Positions 21,378 to 31,819 of a stretch of DNA of 64,000 bases are shown piece by piece. Origin of the DNA: Ustilaginoidea virens (lineage: Eukaryota; Ascomycota; Sordariomycetes; Hypocreales; Clavicipitaceae). The DNA is taken from assembly GCF_000687475.1 (NCBI RefSeq), contig NC_057319.1:5012001-5076000 (forward strand), in the 5' to 3' direction. The position numbers and the translations under genes were made by a program. Every line of letters starts with the position of its first letter. Within the stretch, counting starts at the first letter, position 1. Below the pieces are notes generated by a model, which worked only from the letters and a program-made list of their open reading frames with translations, was not told the origin of the DNA and did no database searches.

Positions 21378-22496
21378 ATGATGTGGCCTCTCACGCCCGC
21401 CATGGCATCCCCATACAGGGGATTCACCGTTAAAGCCCACATCCACTTTGACTATTCCCCGACCAACGCCGCCGTCCCCTTCACAGACGACGTCTCCACC
21501 GCCGTCCGAATCGCTGGCGCCAACGGCACCGCCCGGACATTCCACCCCATCATCGACACTGGCAGCTGCGGCTTCGTCATCTCGGCCGTCGACCTTCCCG
21601 ACTGGACAAAGGAAGAGGCGGCCCGGAACCCTCCCGGGTGGGAGTTCCTCTCGAGCAGCAAGATCCTGTACTCGGGCCACTGGATACCCAGGGACGTTGC
21701 CTTTACCAACGCGAAGCAGGTCGTCGTGGCCAGGGTTCCCCTCCTGGCCGTCGAGTCCAAGGTCCATTGCCCGGGCTACAACGCCACCCGGGACAGAGAT
21801 GCGTGTCCCGCCGCCGCCGCCGCAGGCGCATCTGCCACGCCGATGCCGAGCAACATTCGAGTGCTGGGCGTTGGGTTCGGGCGCGAACACGACGGGATGC
21901 CCCAGGGCACGCCGGACAAGAATGCCTTTATCAATGTCCGGAGCATAGGCGGCCTTGACGTGGCGGGCAGCCCGGACTTTAGAAACGGCTACATTGTCGA
22001 CAGGGCAGGCGTTACGGTCGGCTTGACCGAGGAGAACACGGCCCGCATGCGCTTCGCAAAGCTGGACGTGCGGCCCGGTGCCGCCGATGCGCGCGACTGG
22101 GACCAGGTGCTCGGCGCTGTGGCGATTGACGGATCGAGCCTTTTCGTCGGGAAAGCTCTCGTCGACACGGGCGTTTCGCAAATGTACGCGACGGTTCCCA
22201 AGGGCACCAAGGTGAAGCGCACGAAGCCGCCGGTGCTCGACGACGCGTCCTTTGTAGAGCTGCGGATTGGTCCCCTGGGGAACGGGGGGTTTGCCGCCCA
22301 GGACAACTTCACGGTCGGCCAAGGAAAGGGGCAGGATGAGGGAATCGTTCCCTCCAGTGTCCGGGTGACGTTGGCGGATCCGGAAAAGAACGCGCCGCAT
22401 CTCAACACGGGAAGACACTTCTTGAGGCGGTGGGAGACGGCGTTTGACTGTGACGGGGGGTTCTTTGGCCTGCGGAGGGTACAGGAGCATGATTGA
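21378..22496 (+). CDS. Uncharacterised protein with two DTG (aspartic-protease-like) motifs
   Basis: Single-exon frame of 372 aa. I do not recognise the family by name. Two motifs in the expected order recall bilobed aspartic proteases: FHPIIDTGSCGFVISA at about residues 55-70 and ALVDTGVSQMYATVP at about 256-270. The spacing of about 200 residues is what pepsin-like enzymes show. The rest does not look like typical A1 peptidases: the usual Tyr flap and the hydrophobic-hydrophobic-Gly motifs are not obvious, and the protein is short. No clear signal peptide is seen from either Met 21378, 21381 or 21402, so an unseen upstream exon is possible. Four cysteines are scattered. Whether it has proteolytic activity is unknown. 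Confidence 0.75.
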   Translation: MMWPLTPAMASPYRGFTVKAHIHFDYSPTNAAVPFTDDVSTAVRIAGANGTARTFHPIIDTGSCGFVISAVDLPDWTKEEAARNPPGWEFLSSSKILYSGHWIPRDVAFTNAKQVVVARVPLLAVESKVHCPGYNATRDRDACPAAAAAGASATPMPSNIRVLGVGFGREHDGMPQGTPDKNAFINVRSIGGLDVAGSPDFRNGYIVDRAGVTVGLTEENTARMRFAKLDVRPGAADARDWDQVLGAVAIDGSSLFVGKALVDTGVSQMYATVPKGTKVKRTKPPVLDDASFVELRIGPLGNGGFAAQDNFTVGQGKGQDEGIVPSSVRVTLADPEKNAPHLNTGRHFLRRWETAFDCDGGFFGLRRVQEHD

Positions 22497-23063
22497 AGCA
22501 TGCCGTACATGCCACGTCGTTATGTAGTGGTAGTTGTTGTTGTTGTCGTTTACGCAGCATGTTCATGGCCCCCTTCGTCGGCATGGTCTCCAGGTCACTC
22601 TCTAGACGTGCATGCAACGTAACCGCTTGATTCATTCAAGGATTTCAACGACGAACCGACGACAGTGCTACTTGCATGGGAGGGAGGCAGTGGCATGTGA
22701 CGCTGGCCTTGGCTCGACGCCTCTCTCGGGTGCGTCGCGTCTCAAACAGGCTCGCTTTCAAACGACTTGATGGAAAAGATGGCATGGCCCATTGCCGAAT
22801 ATTGTCTGTCGAGAGGCACTCGCAAGAGCAGTCTGTAAGGAGGAGGCGGTTACGAGGCAGTTACTCGCACTTTGCAAGTGCAAATGCCTTAGGTGCCTAT
22901 GTACCTGAGGTACCTAACCTAACCCGTAGATTCAGGGCTGGGCCACACGTTTCCTGCAGGGATAGTGACGAAAAAGGAAGGAACAGCCCCAACTAGTTTC
23001 AAGTTCCAACCAGCCCATAAGCAACCTTGATCCCGTTGGTCCTCTGAAGCAACCGGCCTCTCT

Positions 23064-23064
<1 letters not shown>

Positions 23065-23103
<39 letters not shown>
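23065..23103. repeat. 39-bp poly-A homopolymer, intergenic
   Basis: Uninterrupted A run followed by CAAGAAAAACAAGAAAAAG. No gene frame crosses it. Confidence 0.9.
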
Positions 23104-23104
<1 letters not shown>

Positions 23105-23720
23105 AAGAAAAACAAGAAAAAGGGCGAAAAAGGACGGGCAATCTGGCCACGGAATCCCCATCCAATATTGATTGCCCCAGTGGCCGCGCCAGGGGGGCTC
23201 GAGAGGGTCGGGACGGCTTGAAAAGACGCGGATACGCATGCGTGGCTTGTCTGTCATGGACATCTATCGAAACGCCGAGCGACGCACGAGAGAGTTGGCA
23301 GAGTCTACTCCGCAGGCCCTGCACATCAGCCCTGGCCAGGTTGAAGCGGACCTCAGCTGCGCCACCTACGGGACGGAACGTTTACAGCGGCACCGAGCAC
23401 CAAGGACGAGAGGTTGATTGGTTGATTGGTCAGAGCTATAGCCAAGCTTGCCATTCCAAGCACGCCCAAGTCGTGAGGGTGGCTGGCAAACCGTGGCTGG
23501 CAAACCAAAACTTGGCTTTGCCAGGTTTGCTTGCCATGGCAGAGCAGAACAGCAACATCCCTTTGCCTTGACGGCCTGTCTGCAAATCTGGAATGCGCAC
23601 TCATCTATTCCGCCACACGACGACCGTACCGACCTCACCTCACTTTGGCTTGATTTCGCCGTCTTTTCCGACAGCCGACGCAACGTCGCTTCGCTTGATT
23701 CAAGAAGGAACACCATTCGG

Positions 23721-23804
23721 CAACTCAAGCAGAGCAACTCAAGCAGAGCAACTCAAGCAGAGCAACTCAAGCAGAGCAACTCAAGCAGAGCAACTCAAGC
23801 AGAG
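23721..23804. repeat. Six-copy 14-bp minisatellite (CAACTCAAGCAGAG)
   Basis: Six head-to-tail copies of CAACTCAAGCAGAG, without mismatch. The 14-bp unit would shift frame at each copy, so a coding role is unlikely. Confidence 0.92.
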
Positions 23805-24814
23805 CTCCTCATCCTCACTGCTGCAGCACTCGGTCTTCTTCGTTACTGCATACATGCCGATACATTCTCATGCAGCAAGTAATAGTCCATTGGCAAATAC
23901 TCAACGCAGAATCGTCATCAGCCGGTAGCACCATAGCTGCAGACGCCATTTCATCCCTGCTTCCCAGAAGCATCCTTGAACTATCCAAGTAAGGCAACTC
24001 GTTCAAGAAAGGAATGCTCTACGTCCCCATTTATTTCCTTTTTCCGACACTCGTTCAGCCTTACGAATCAACTACCCTGCTTCGCCGTCCTGCAAGGAAA
24101 CCAAAGGAGACGGTGCCGCGACATTGAAGCCAGAATGCATATTAATAGCTCACTTGAGTATGAACTACATCACCGGCCTCGCCGCTAGTATGGGACCTAG
24201 ACCAGTCGAAGGAACCTATGCTATTGGATCTACGGTGACCAGTAACGACCTGCAATGCGTGCCTCGAGCCGTCTAATTGAAGCCACAAACGATCCGTTGC
24301 CGCCCCAGTGTCCACGCGGATTCCTGGACAGGCACTCTACTACTGACGGGTGCTGGTTGTATCTGCAGTTTTGGTCCGAAACGATGGCGGTTTTGTGCAT
24401 GTTCCGTTCCCCCTTTGAGGCACTTTGACCATAGCTCCACCGACTATGATGCAATTAATGTTCTGAATCAGGGCAGCCAGGTGGGCAAAAGCATTTGGAA
24501 AGTGTTTTGAGGAGCGCATCATGACCGCCAACGCGCCCCGCGCAAGCTTTGAATCGTCCAATAGCTTGTGGATTGATGGCTGAAGACTTGTCCTTGCATG
24601 GTTCTTGGCTGCAAAGACACGATATTTCATGGAACTAGGGGGTTGGGGCTTGGTCTGTGGCTAGCTGAAGATGAACCATGATCGATATTGCCGCCTGGCC
24701 GACGTGTCTGAGCAATCTTTACCACTCGGCTGACCGGCATGGAGATTCCGTGCTGAATGTTGATGCCATTGAGCACGAGACGCTTCGGCAAGTGGCGAGC
24801 TGACGCTTGACTCG

Positions 24815-24826
24815 TCTATATAAAGG
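24815..24826 (+). promoter_or_regulatory. TATA-like element upstream of the serine protease gene
   Basis: TCTATATAAAGG lies about 160 bp before the ATG at 24981. That leaves room for a transcript leader of roughly 130 nt. Position and sequence fit a core promoter; there is no direct evidence. Confidence 0.45.
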
Positions 24827-24980
24827 AAGTAAAGGAAGCCAAAAACCCCCAGGAGCGAAACAAGACCCAATTCCAAAAGCATTCGAGTATACGCGGCAGC
24901 GAGAGAGAGAGAAACCTCGACATTCACTCATCTTTTATAACTGTATCCGCTCCCTATTTAACTAAGCCCCATCCTTCACA

Positions 24981-27432
24981 ATGCCACTGATCAACAAAAC
25001 CACCTCTGGTCGCCAGGCTGCCGTCTGGAATGTCGACAAACCTGATTCTGTCAAACCAGCCGAGTCGGCTATTCTCCCCAGCGACGGAAGCCACGAAGGC
25101 GAGTCAATCATTGGCGTGGACGGACGAACAGCCGTTGCCTTGGAAGATATTCAAGATGGTGGCAAATATCGATGTAAGAGTACTTTTCTCCTCGCAGCTA
25201 CCTCCCATCACACTCACCAGTGCAACTCTTTAGCCGTCGTCAAGATCCTTTCCTGCTTCGCAAACAAGGATACTGGCGAGGATGTCTGGATGATGGGAAC
25301 AGGGTGGCTCATTCGACCTGATCTCCTCATCACAGCTGGTCATGTGGTCTACGACTGGGGACATCGCCTGGGAGCCACCACCCAGATAAAATGTTACATT
25401 GGCTACAGAGGCCGCGCGTCAGTCAAGAGCGGCGGCTCTTGCCAAGCCAGATATGCTACAACCATCATCACCACCGCCGAGTGGCTCCGGTCTGCAGACA
25501 ACCGTGATCGCGACGTGGCCTTTATCCAGGTCAATGCTCCATTCACAGGCAAGCTCAACAATTTCACATTTAGCGACACAAAGTCTAAAGACACGGCCGA
25601 GTTGGGTATTGTTGGGTACCCTGCCGACAAGTCGCTTGACAACAAGGAAGACGGTGGCGAAATGTATGAGCAGTACAAGTCGACTACGTATGATATTAGC
25701 AAGAGCTCGCGCCACATGATTGAGTACCAGATTTCGACATTTGGAGGTAGGTTCTGTCTTTTCTTTTGTTGATTGGTTCCCCTTTCTTTGCTCCCCCTCC
25801 CCCAAAGTTTTGCTCATGCGTTTTAACCTGAGGCACAAAACAGGACAGTCTGGAGCTCCCATCATTAGCCGAAAGGGCAAAACCTTGGACGTCATTGGCA
25901 CGCACTGCTATGGCGGCGGCGGCACCGAAAACAACTCTGGCAACTCGATTGGCGGTGACTGGGGAAATCCTTACTACAGCTTCATCAGTCTCCTGACCCT
26001 TGACCATTCCACCTTTGGCACCGCTTCCGACATATCACAGGTGGCTGTCTCGGGAACGGGCGGCGGCAAGGAATCCGAGAGCGCATCTGCTGATGGTGAG
26101 GAGGGTTTCCTCGACGTTTTCAAGACGGTCGCGCGCATTGGCTCTTCGGTCGCACCTCTGGCTGGTGGTCTTCTCGGCCCTGCCGGAGGTATCATCGGCA
26201 CCGTTGCCGGAGGTATTCTGGGCTCCTTGTCCGAGGCCACGGCCGCCGCGACAGAGAGCGAGTTGGCGGACAACGGCGCTGCGGAGCGTGCCCTCCTTGC
26301 CGAAGCCTGTCTCGGAGCCGTTCTGCGGCTTCCCAAGGATCATCCCATCGCCAAGAAGATCATCGGCCACATGACTCGCAACTACAATCTTCACGCCCCC
26401 AACATCGACGCCATCGCAGCTGCCATTACCCCTGCCGTCACCGGGGCTGCCGTGGACATTACCTCTGATCGCTACAGCCAGGTCCTCAAGCAGGGCGTTC
26501 CGACTGGTCGGGAGCCGCTTCTTCCCGCGAAGCCCCTTGGCGTTACCGCTCCCGAGAGTGCCTTTGGCGAAGGCAGCGGCTTCGTGGAGGGCCTGTTTGG
26601 GCCTACCCGACCCGTCCCTGGAGCAGAGGGATTCTTTGACTGGGTCGGCCCGGTGCTCAATACCGCCGTCAGCGTTGCCACGCCCATCGTCTCCTCGGCC
26701 GCCAAGACGGTCATCACCGACGTTGCGCCCAAGCTCCTCAACCAGGTTGTCGGCTCCCTCGTGGGCGGAGCAGGAGGGCCTCCAGCTCGCGGCACCGAGT
26801 CGGCCGACGTTACCGAGGGGATCCTCGCCCAGCCCGTCCTGCTTTCCCAGAAAACCCCCCAGGTGCGCCTGCTGCTGAAGCGTGCTCTCGTCGCCGACGC
26901 TGCTCTGCAGGCCCTCCAGTCTTTGCCGGCAGACCAGCTCAAGGGCCTCAAGGTGATGCCAGCAACTCCGGGCGGTCAGACAGAGGGCTTCTTTGACAGC
27001 ATCAAGAGCGCGGTACAAAAGATGGGCCCCTCGGTGCTCAGCACGGCCAAGGCGGCTGCCAAGACCATTGCGCCAGTGCTCATCCAAGCAGCCGCCAACA
27101 AGGCTAGCGATCTTATTGGCGTCCCTTCTGAGTCGACAACTGTTCCCAACGGGCAGGATGCTCCCGCCGGCCTCGTCAAGCAGCAATCGGTGCTTGACGG
27201 TTTGCTCGACGGCGTTTCAGCAGCAACCGAGGTGAGTCCACGCAGCAACCCCGTCCATGTCATGATGGCGATGAAGTCGCATGCCGCCGCCGAGGAGGAA
27301 CCTCTAAACCTCGGCGCTGAGCTTAAGAGGCGCGAGCGGGAATGGGTCCCGTCTGAGCAACCACGCAAGGAGTGGGACGATAACGACGACCTCCCTCGGG
27401 TGTTCAAGGGGACGCCGCCGGCGGACCCCTGA
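24981..27432 (+). CDS. Trypsin/V8-like serine protease with repeat-bearing hydrophobic C-terminus
   Basis: Predicted 764-aa protein, exons 24981-25173, 25234-25746 and 25844-27432. Residues about 75-290 form a chymotrypsin-fold protease. His is in LLITAGHVVYDW (about 101), Asp in NRDRDVAFIQV (about 158) and Ser in GGQSGAPI (about 238), so the triad is complete. No signal peptide is visible. The following roughly 470 residues are not a domain I can name. They contain three related blocks beginning EGFLD (about 322), EGFFD (about 497) and EGFFD (about 616), each followed by a long Ala/Val/Gly-rich amphipathic stretch. The first includes a glycine-zipper-like run (GGLLGPAGGIIGTVAGGILG). The extreme C-terminus is charged. 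Both introns have standard GT-AG ends (GTAAGA/TTTAG and GTAGGT/ACAG). The C-terminal half may bind or insert in membranes; that is inference. Confidence 0.87.
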
Positions 27433-28078
27433 AATCTGTCCTTTTGGCGTGATGCTGAGTTTGAGTGAGTATAGGCTAACTGGGTGCTTGTCTGGACAGG
27501 TGAAGTAGGTCGGCTTGGAAGGATGGCGCAGTTTTTTTCGTCGCGGTCAAGGTCGCACCGTGGCACGGAAGAGGCGGAACTGCGAAGAGTGCGACGAGGG
27601 GTTCGCCGGGCGGTTTAATGGAGAAGATGTATTCCGTACGGGGCGAGGGCGCTGGCTTTCAGCAACATGTATGCTTTAGTGATAATTTCAACAATAAAAA
27701 GCTTTCAAAACTTTGGAGCATTGGTCGACTCGGCCGCGGCCCAAGGGGCTTCTTGATGACGAGGTAATGGATGTATTGGGCCAAGTCTACATGTTTCGGA
27801 CTTGAAAAAGCAGTGTCCGTGTTAAGTACTAAAGTAAGCCAAGGTGTGGATAATAAGCCCACATAAATACATCATGCTCGAAAATAAAAAGCTCAGTCAT
27901 GGGTGAAATCTGACAGACGACGAAAACCACCATGCCAATGCCACATGGTGGGCGTGACGATATGCAGTAGCACGTGACAGCCAGGTGCTCCGCAAGCCAC
28001 ACCTCGCGGGGGCAAAGAGAAAAAAAAGATCTCGACATCATCCCATTGGGTTGTGTCACCACACACACTCTCTCACAA
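27433..28078. other. Intergenic between serine protease and oxygenase genes
   Basis: 646 bp containing the 3' flank of the protease gene, with an AATAAA-like signal near 27692, and the leader of the oxygenase gene. No gene is seen. Confidence 0.6.
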
Positions 28079-29554
28079 ATGGCGCAGTCCAAAGCAGCAA
28101 AGCGCAAGAGAAAGGCCCAGGCCGACGCCGACGCCTCCAATAAGGCCGGAAAGGCCGCCAAGACCAGCGCCACTGCCGCGGCGACAACGCCCTTGGAGCC
28201 CGAGACCCTCCAGGCCGTCATTTCGAACGAGGAGCTCGACATCACCATCGAGACGCTGGCCACGCTGGCCCAGCACCCGTCCCTGACAAAGGCCAAGCCG
28301 TGCAAGAAGCTCCGCGCGGCAGTCTACGACTTTCGCCAGTCGTGCACCACCGGGGTCAACGCCGCCTCCGCCGAGGGGGGAGGCAACCTCACGGCCCGGG
28401 TGACGGCGGCGCTCGCCGACGAACGGTACCTCGAGGCCAGGATCCTGCTGGCCGAGATGCGGCTGCGCGGCCAGGAGCCCAAGCTGGGTGCCCTGTGCCG
28501 CTGGGTGCGCGACCTGGACGTCGTCACGCAGCCCAGGGGCGCGAGCATCGACGCGCCCGACCGGCCCGCCAGGGATAAGCAGCTGCTCGAGGTGCTCGAC
28601 GCCGTCCTGCGCGTCAGCTGCCCCGTCGACGACGCCGCGGGCGCGAGGCCGCCGTCCCGGTCGTCGACCCACATCGCCCTGCAGGACTCGTGGGATCTGC
28701 GCCCGGCCGCCGAGCCCCCCCATCCGGTGTACGCCTCGGTGCTGGACGGATCCATCCTGTCGCCGTCGCCGTCGCCGTCGTCGTCGCTCCTGCGCGTCAT
28801 CGAGACGACGCCCGGCCCTCTTCGCAAGCCGCCCAACCGCCACCCCGCCGTCCTCTACACCACGGAGCCCGGCGCCGTCGACCTGTCGGCCCGCCCTCCG
28901 TCCATCACCCTGCACAGACACCCCAGCGTCCCGAACCTGAGCCTTGCCACCAACGTCCTCTCCCCCGAGGAGTGCAGGGCCGTCGTCGCCGCGGGCGAGA
29001 GCGCCGGCTTCCTCCCTGACGTGCCGCTCCGCGAGGACGGCGGCTCGAGCATCCTGGCGCACAACTTTTACTGGGTCGTCGATGCCGCTTTCCACGACAA
29101 GCTGTGGGCGCGCGTGGCGCCCCTCGTCCCCGCCTCGCTGGGCGGCCGCGCCGCCCGCGGGCTGAACCGACGCTTCCGCGTCTACCGCTACGTCCCCGGG
29201 GCGGAGTACCGGTGCCACATTGACGGCGCGTGGCCGCCGTCGGGCATCCTCCCCGGCGACAGGTACGTCTACGACGCGTCGCCGCCGGGCAAGAGGCAGA
29301 GCTCGCTGTTCACGTTCCTGCTGTACCTGAACGACGAGTTCGAGGGCGGCGAGACAATGTTTTACATGCCCGCCGCGCGCGAGGGCACGCTCAACGCGTA
29401 TCCCGTGCGTCCGGTCATGGGCGCCGCGGCCGTGTTCCCGCACGGCGAGAGCAAGGGCGCCTTGCTGCACGAGGGGACGAGCGTGCGCAAGGGGGCCAAG
29501 TACATCATCAGGACGGATATAGAGTACGACGTTGAGCCGTCGGGGGAGTGCTGA
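28079..29554 (+). CDS. 2-oxoglutarate/Fe(II) oxygenase (prolyl-4-hydroxylase-like)
   Basis: Single-exon 491-aa protein. The C-terminal third is a double-stranded beta-helix oxygenase. The iron ligands are His380 and Asp382 in CHIDGAW and His464 in LLHEGTSV. A basic co-substrate residue follows (Lys474 or Arg478, in GAKYIIRTDIEY). RVYRYVPGAEYRCHIDG and FTFLLYLNDEFEGGET are typical of the P4Hc/2OG-FeII_Oxy families. The N-terminus (MAQSKAAKRKRKAQA) is lysine-rich and could be a nuclear signal. The next 250 residues look helical and unassigned. The frame is open further upstream (Met at 27974), but the chosen Met follows a plausible leader and begins the basic segment. Substrate unknown. Third-position GC is very high, which makes a spurious 546-codon frame on the opposite strand. 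Confidence 0.87.
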   Translation: MAQSKAAKRKRKAQADADASNKAGKAAKTSATAAATTPLEPETLQAVISNEELDITIETLATLAQHPSLTKAKPCKKLRAAVYDFRQSCTTGVNAASAEGGGNLTARVTAALADERYLEARILLAEMRLRGQEPKLGALCRWVRDLDVVTQPRGASIDAPDRPARDKQLLEVLDAVLRVSCPVDDAAGARPPSRSSTHIALQDSWDLRPAAEPPHPVYASVLDGSILSPSPSPSSSLLRVIETTPGPLRKPPNRHPAVLYTTEPGAVDLSARPPSITLHRHPSVPNLSLATNVLSPEECRAVVAAGESAGFLPDVPLREDGGSSILAHNFYWVVDAAFHDKLWARVAPLVPASLGGRAARGLNRRFRVYRYVPGAEYRCHIDGAWPPSGILPGDRYVYDASPPGKRQSSLFTFLLYLNDEFEGGETMFYMPAAREGTLNAYPVRPVMGAAAVFPHGESKGALLHEGTSVRKGAKYIIRTDIEYDVEPSGEC

Positions 29555-31336
29555 AGCTTGATCACGAGCGACGAGTGGTGATGACCATTGCCGTGGCTTC
29601 CCGTGTCTTGGCGCGCCGGCGCATGTTCCCTGGGGGCTACGCGTTGCTTCGAGTGATGCTGGACTCTGGTATTCCCAGCGGAATAGCAAACACGGTGGAA
29701 TCATCTGACGCATGATGGCTAGCTATTTGCGTTTTGGTGCGAAGGGGACGAAAAGGCCATTATTGAAGGCTAGCATGACGGGGGGCCGAATTGCAGCCGG
29801 GAAGATGGATATACATGCTTTCAAAGCCTGGGCCGAACCCGAGGACCTTTCGACACGCACAGCCGTCATGTTGCACGACAAGTCGCCCACTCGAGACGGA
29901 AGCGAGGGCCAGCAGCGCTGTGATTTTATGGAGCCAGAGGATGGGCTGCAAGAGTGGCGGGGATGCGGAAAACCAGCTTGTGGGTTGTGGGCAGGGTCGA
30001 CGATGCTTGCGGTAGGCGCGGCATAGGGCTGATGGGACCACGATGTGTACTCAAGCTTCCTCTCACACGCCACTTGATGCATCTAGTCGTGATGGACAGG
30101 TCGGCCACGACAAGGGTCTGCCAAAGCGCATGTCGGCTGCGCACGTCGCAGGCATTGGGCATTGGGTTCTCTCCAGGTCCCGCGCAAGGCAGAATCACTC
30201 ACCCTTCTCAATCGTGTCCGTTGGCCAGGTGAACGCCGATTCGCACCTCATGATTTGCCGACAGCCTCGAAACTGTGTGGTGGTCATGTCATCGATGCAT
30301 GGTCCGCGAAGACCGCCACCCGCTGGCTCGTCAAGGCACAGATTTTCCCTTTGGGATGCGAAGCACGCCCTCAGACCGGGTTGGTATTCGAGCGCATGCT
30401 GGGTGTGAGACGCGGGTCTGCTATTGCTCAGCTGACGGGTCAGTCGCACTTGGCCGGAGGAGGGGCTGTGTCGAGCCGAACTGCCTTGCCTGGTTAGGTT
30501 CGCCGAATCCATCTTCGTTCGTGGGCCTCCTGCGCCATCTTCCACCTGATCGGCCTGCTGGGCGTGCTGCGACGGCGTGCGCCGCTGCTGCGCCGAAGCC
30601 AATAGATGGCTTCGTCTGATCTTATCCAAATCAAAGACGTGTCCAGAAAGCGCTCCTGTTTTTGTTCAGCCGGATCGAAATGCTGTGGCTCCGTCTGTCG
30701 CGGCGAGTGGTAACTTACCACCTGCGTTTATCGAACATGATGTCAACGATGAGAGCGCTGGGACACATCAGCATATTATGCGAACACATCTTACGAGCGC
30801 GTGCTTTCAAGCCAGCTTCGAACGGCCGAGTCGTCCTTACCAGAGAGCTCTGAAGAGTCCTTGTCCGTTGGCAGTCTTTCATTTTTTGTCGCTGCAACAA
30901 CACCCTTCGACATCAACTCCACAAGGGGAAGGCATCGCATAAGGGTGGGGATAGGTGCCGCATCACGGATATGGCCAGGACATGCTAGTCGAACAGAAGG
31001 GGGACTTGTTTTCCTTGGCGGTCCCCTTGTGAGATGCGGCAGCACAATGGATTCTGGTAAAAGACGGTGAACTCGGATGCTGTGAGCCCTTGTATCAGGA
31101 TGCAGCATCATCCACGCTAGTGTTCCACATCATCTACCATCACGCCCGGTGCACAATGCCGCAACATTCCCCAGCCCCGGCAGACCAGACATGGGTATAG
31201 ACACCCCGGACCTCCCTCCGCATGCCTCGCCTGGCATCCAACGCCCGCCCCCCTTTTGCCTCCGAGGATCCGCCCACGACCGCTCAAGCCCGACCAGACA
31301 ACCAGCCGATGCAGGAAGCTCCTCCACCAACCCCGC
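29555..31336. other. Intergenic, nothing recognised
   Basis: About 1.8 kb between convergent genes (oxygenase and SnoaL-like). Short frames overlap on both strands without family resemblance. No repeats worth noting. Confidence 0.55.
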
Positions 31337-31819
31337 TCAACAGGTAGGCAGCGCCATGACCGAGGCATCGCCCTGCGCCCAAGTAACCTCGACAGCCCAA
31401 GTCTTCATCTTCCACACGCCGTCGGCGCGCGCCCGGACCAGCTCGGCCTTGTACTCGGCACCGGCGAGGTACTTGGGCCCCGCGGGCTCCTTGCCCCTCC
31501 CCGACGGGGCGTGCTGGGCCATGGCGACGGCGGTCAAGGACGCGTTGTCCTCGTCCCTGAAGTGGACGCGGACGTTGCTCATCAGGTGCGTGGTGTCGAG
31601 GCGGGAAACAAAGGCAAAGACGTTGGCCTTGATGGCGGAGAAGCCCTCGAACGGGGGGGCGCCGCTGCCGTCGCGCAGCTCCATGGTGGCGTCTTGCCCG
31701 GCAAAGGCCGACTCGAACATGGCGGCGTCGTTGTGGTCCATGCCCGAGAGGGCTCGGTAGAGGGCGTCGGCGACGGCTTCGCAGGGGGTCAGGGAGCCCA
31801 GGGCGTGCGGGAGAGCCAT
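31337..31819 (-). CDS. SnoaL-like / NTF2-fold protein
   Basis: Single-exon protein of 160 aa, the usual length for a stand-alone SnoaL-like domain. The sequence has the alternating pattern of an NTF2-like cone: an N-terminal helix pair (EAVADALYRALSGMDHNDAAMF), GQDATMELRDGSG, then strands containing TTHLMSNVRVHFRDEDNASL, YKAELVRARADGVWKMKTW and VEVTWAQGD. Such proteins act as small isomerases, cyclases or dehydratases, or simply bind ligands. No catalytic assignment is possible here, and no biosynthetic genes are adjacent. The start is the only Met that includes the first helix. Confidence 0.8.
   Translation of the reverse strand: MALPHALGSLTPCEAVADALYRALSGMDHNDAAMFESAFAGQDATMELRDGSGAPPFEGFSAIKANVFAFVSRLDTTHLMSNVRVHFRDEDNASLTAVAMAQHAPSGRGKEPAGPKYLAGAEYKAELVRARADGVWKMKTWAVEVTWAQGDASVMALPTC

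Larger units (their letters stand above)
22497..24980. other. Intergenic with simple repeats, 5' of the serine protease gene
   Basis: No gene is supported in about 2.5 kb. It holds a 39-base A homopolymer (23065-23103), a six-copy 14-bp minisatellite (23721-23804) and a TATA-like site (24815-24826). Near 22888-22925 lie GGTACCT/CCTAACC motifs; these are too few to be telomeric. Confidence 0.6.

Noticed and set aside
21225..22490. 421-codon minus-strand frame opposite the two-DTG gene
   Set aside because: No domain; the plus frame has the ordered DTG motifs and a sensible start.
22888..22925. Telomere-like CCTAACC sequence
   Set aside because: Only one or two imperfect units among GGTACCT motifs, not a tandem TTAGGG array.
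23721..23804. Possible CRISPR-like array
   Set aside because: The repeats are directly adjacent with no spacers, the unit is 14 bp, and the genome is eukaryotic.
26035..27186. 383-codon minus-strand frame opposite the serine protease
   Set aside because: Antisense shadow; the plus strand has the catalytic triad and consistent splicing.
28073..29713. 546-codon open frame on the minus strand opposite the 2OG oxygenase
   Set aside because: It is an antisense shadow caused by very GC-rich third positions in the plus-strand gene; it has no domain and a composition dominated by Arg/Gly/Ala.
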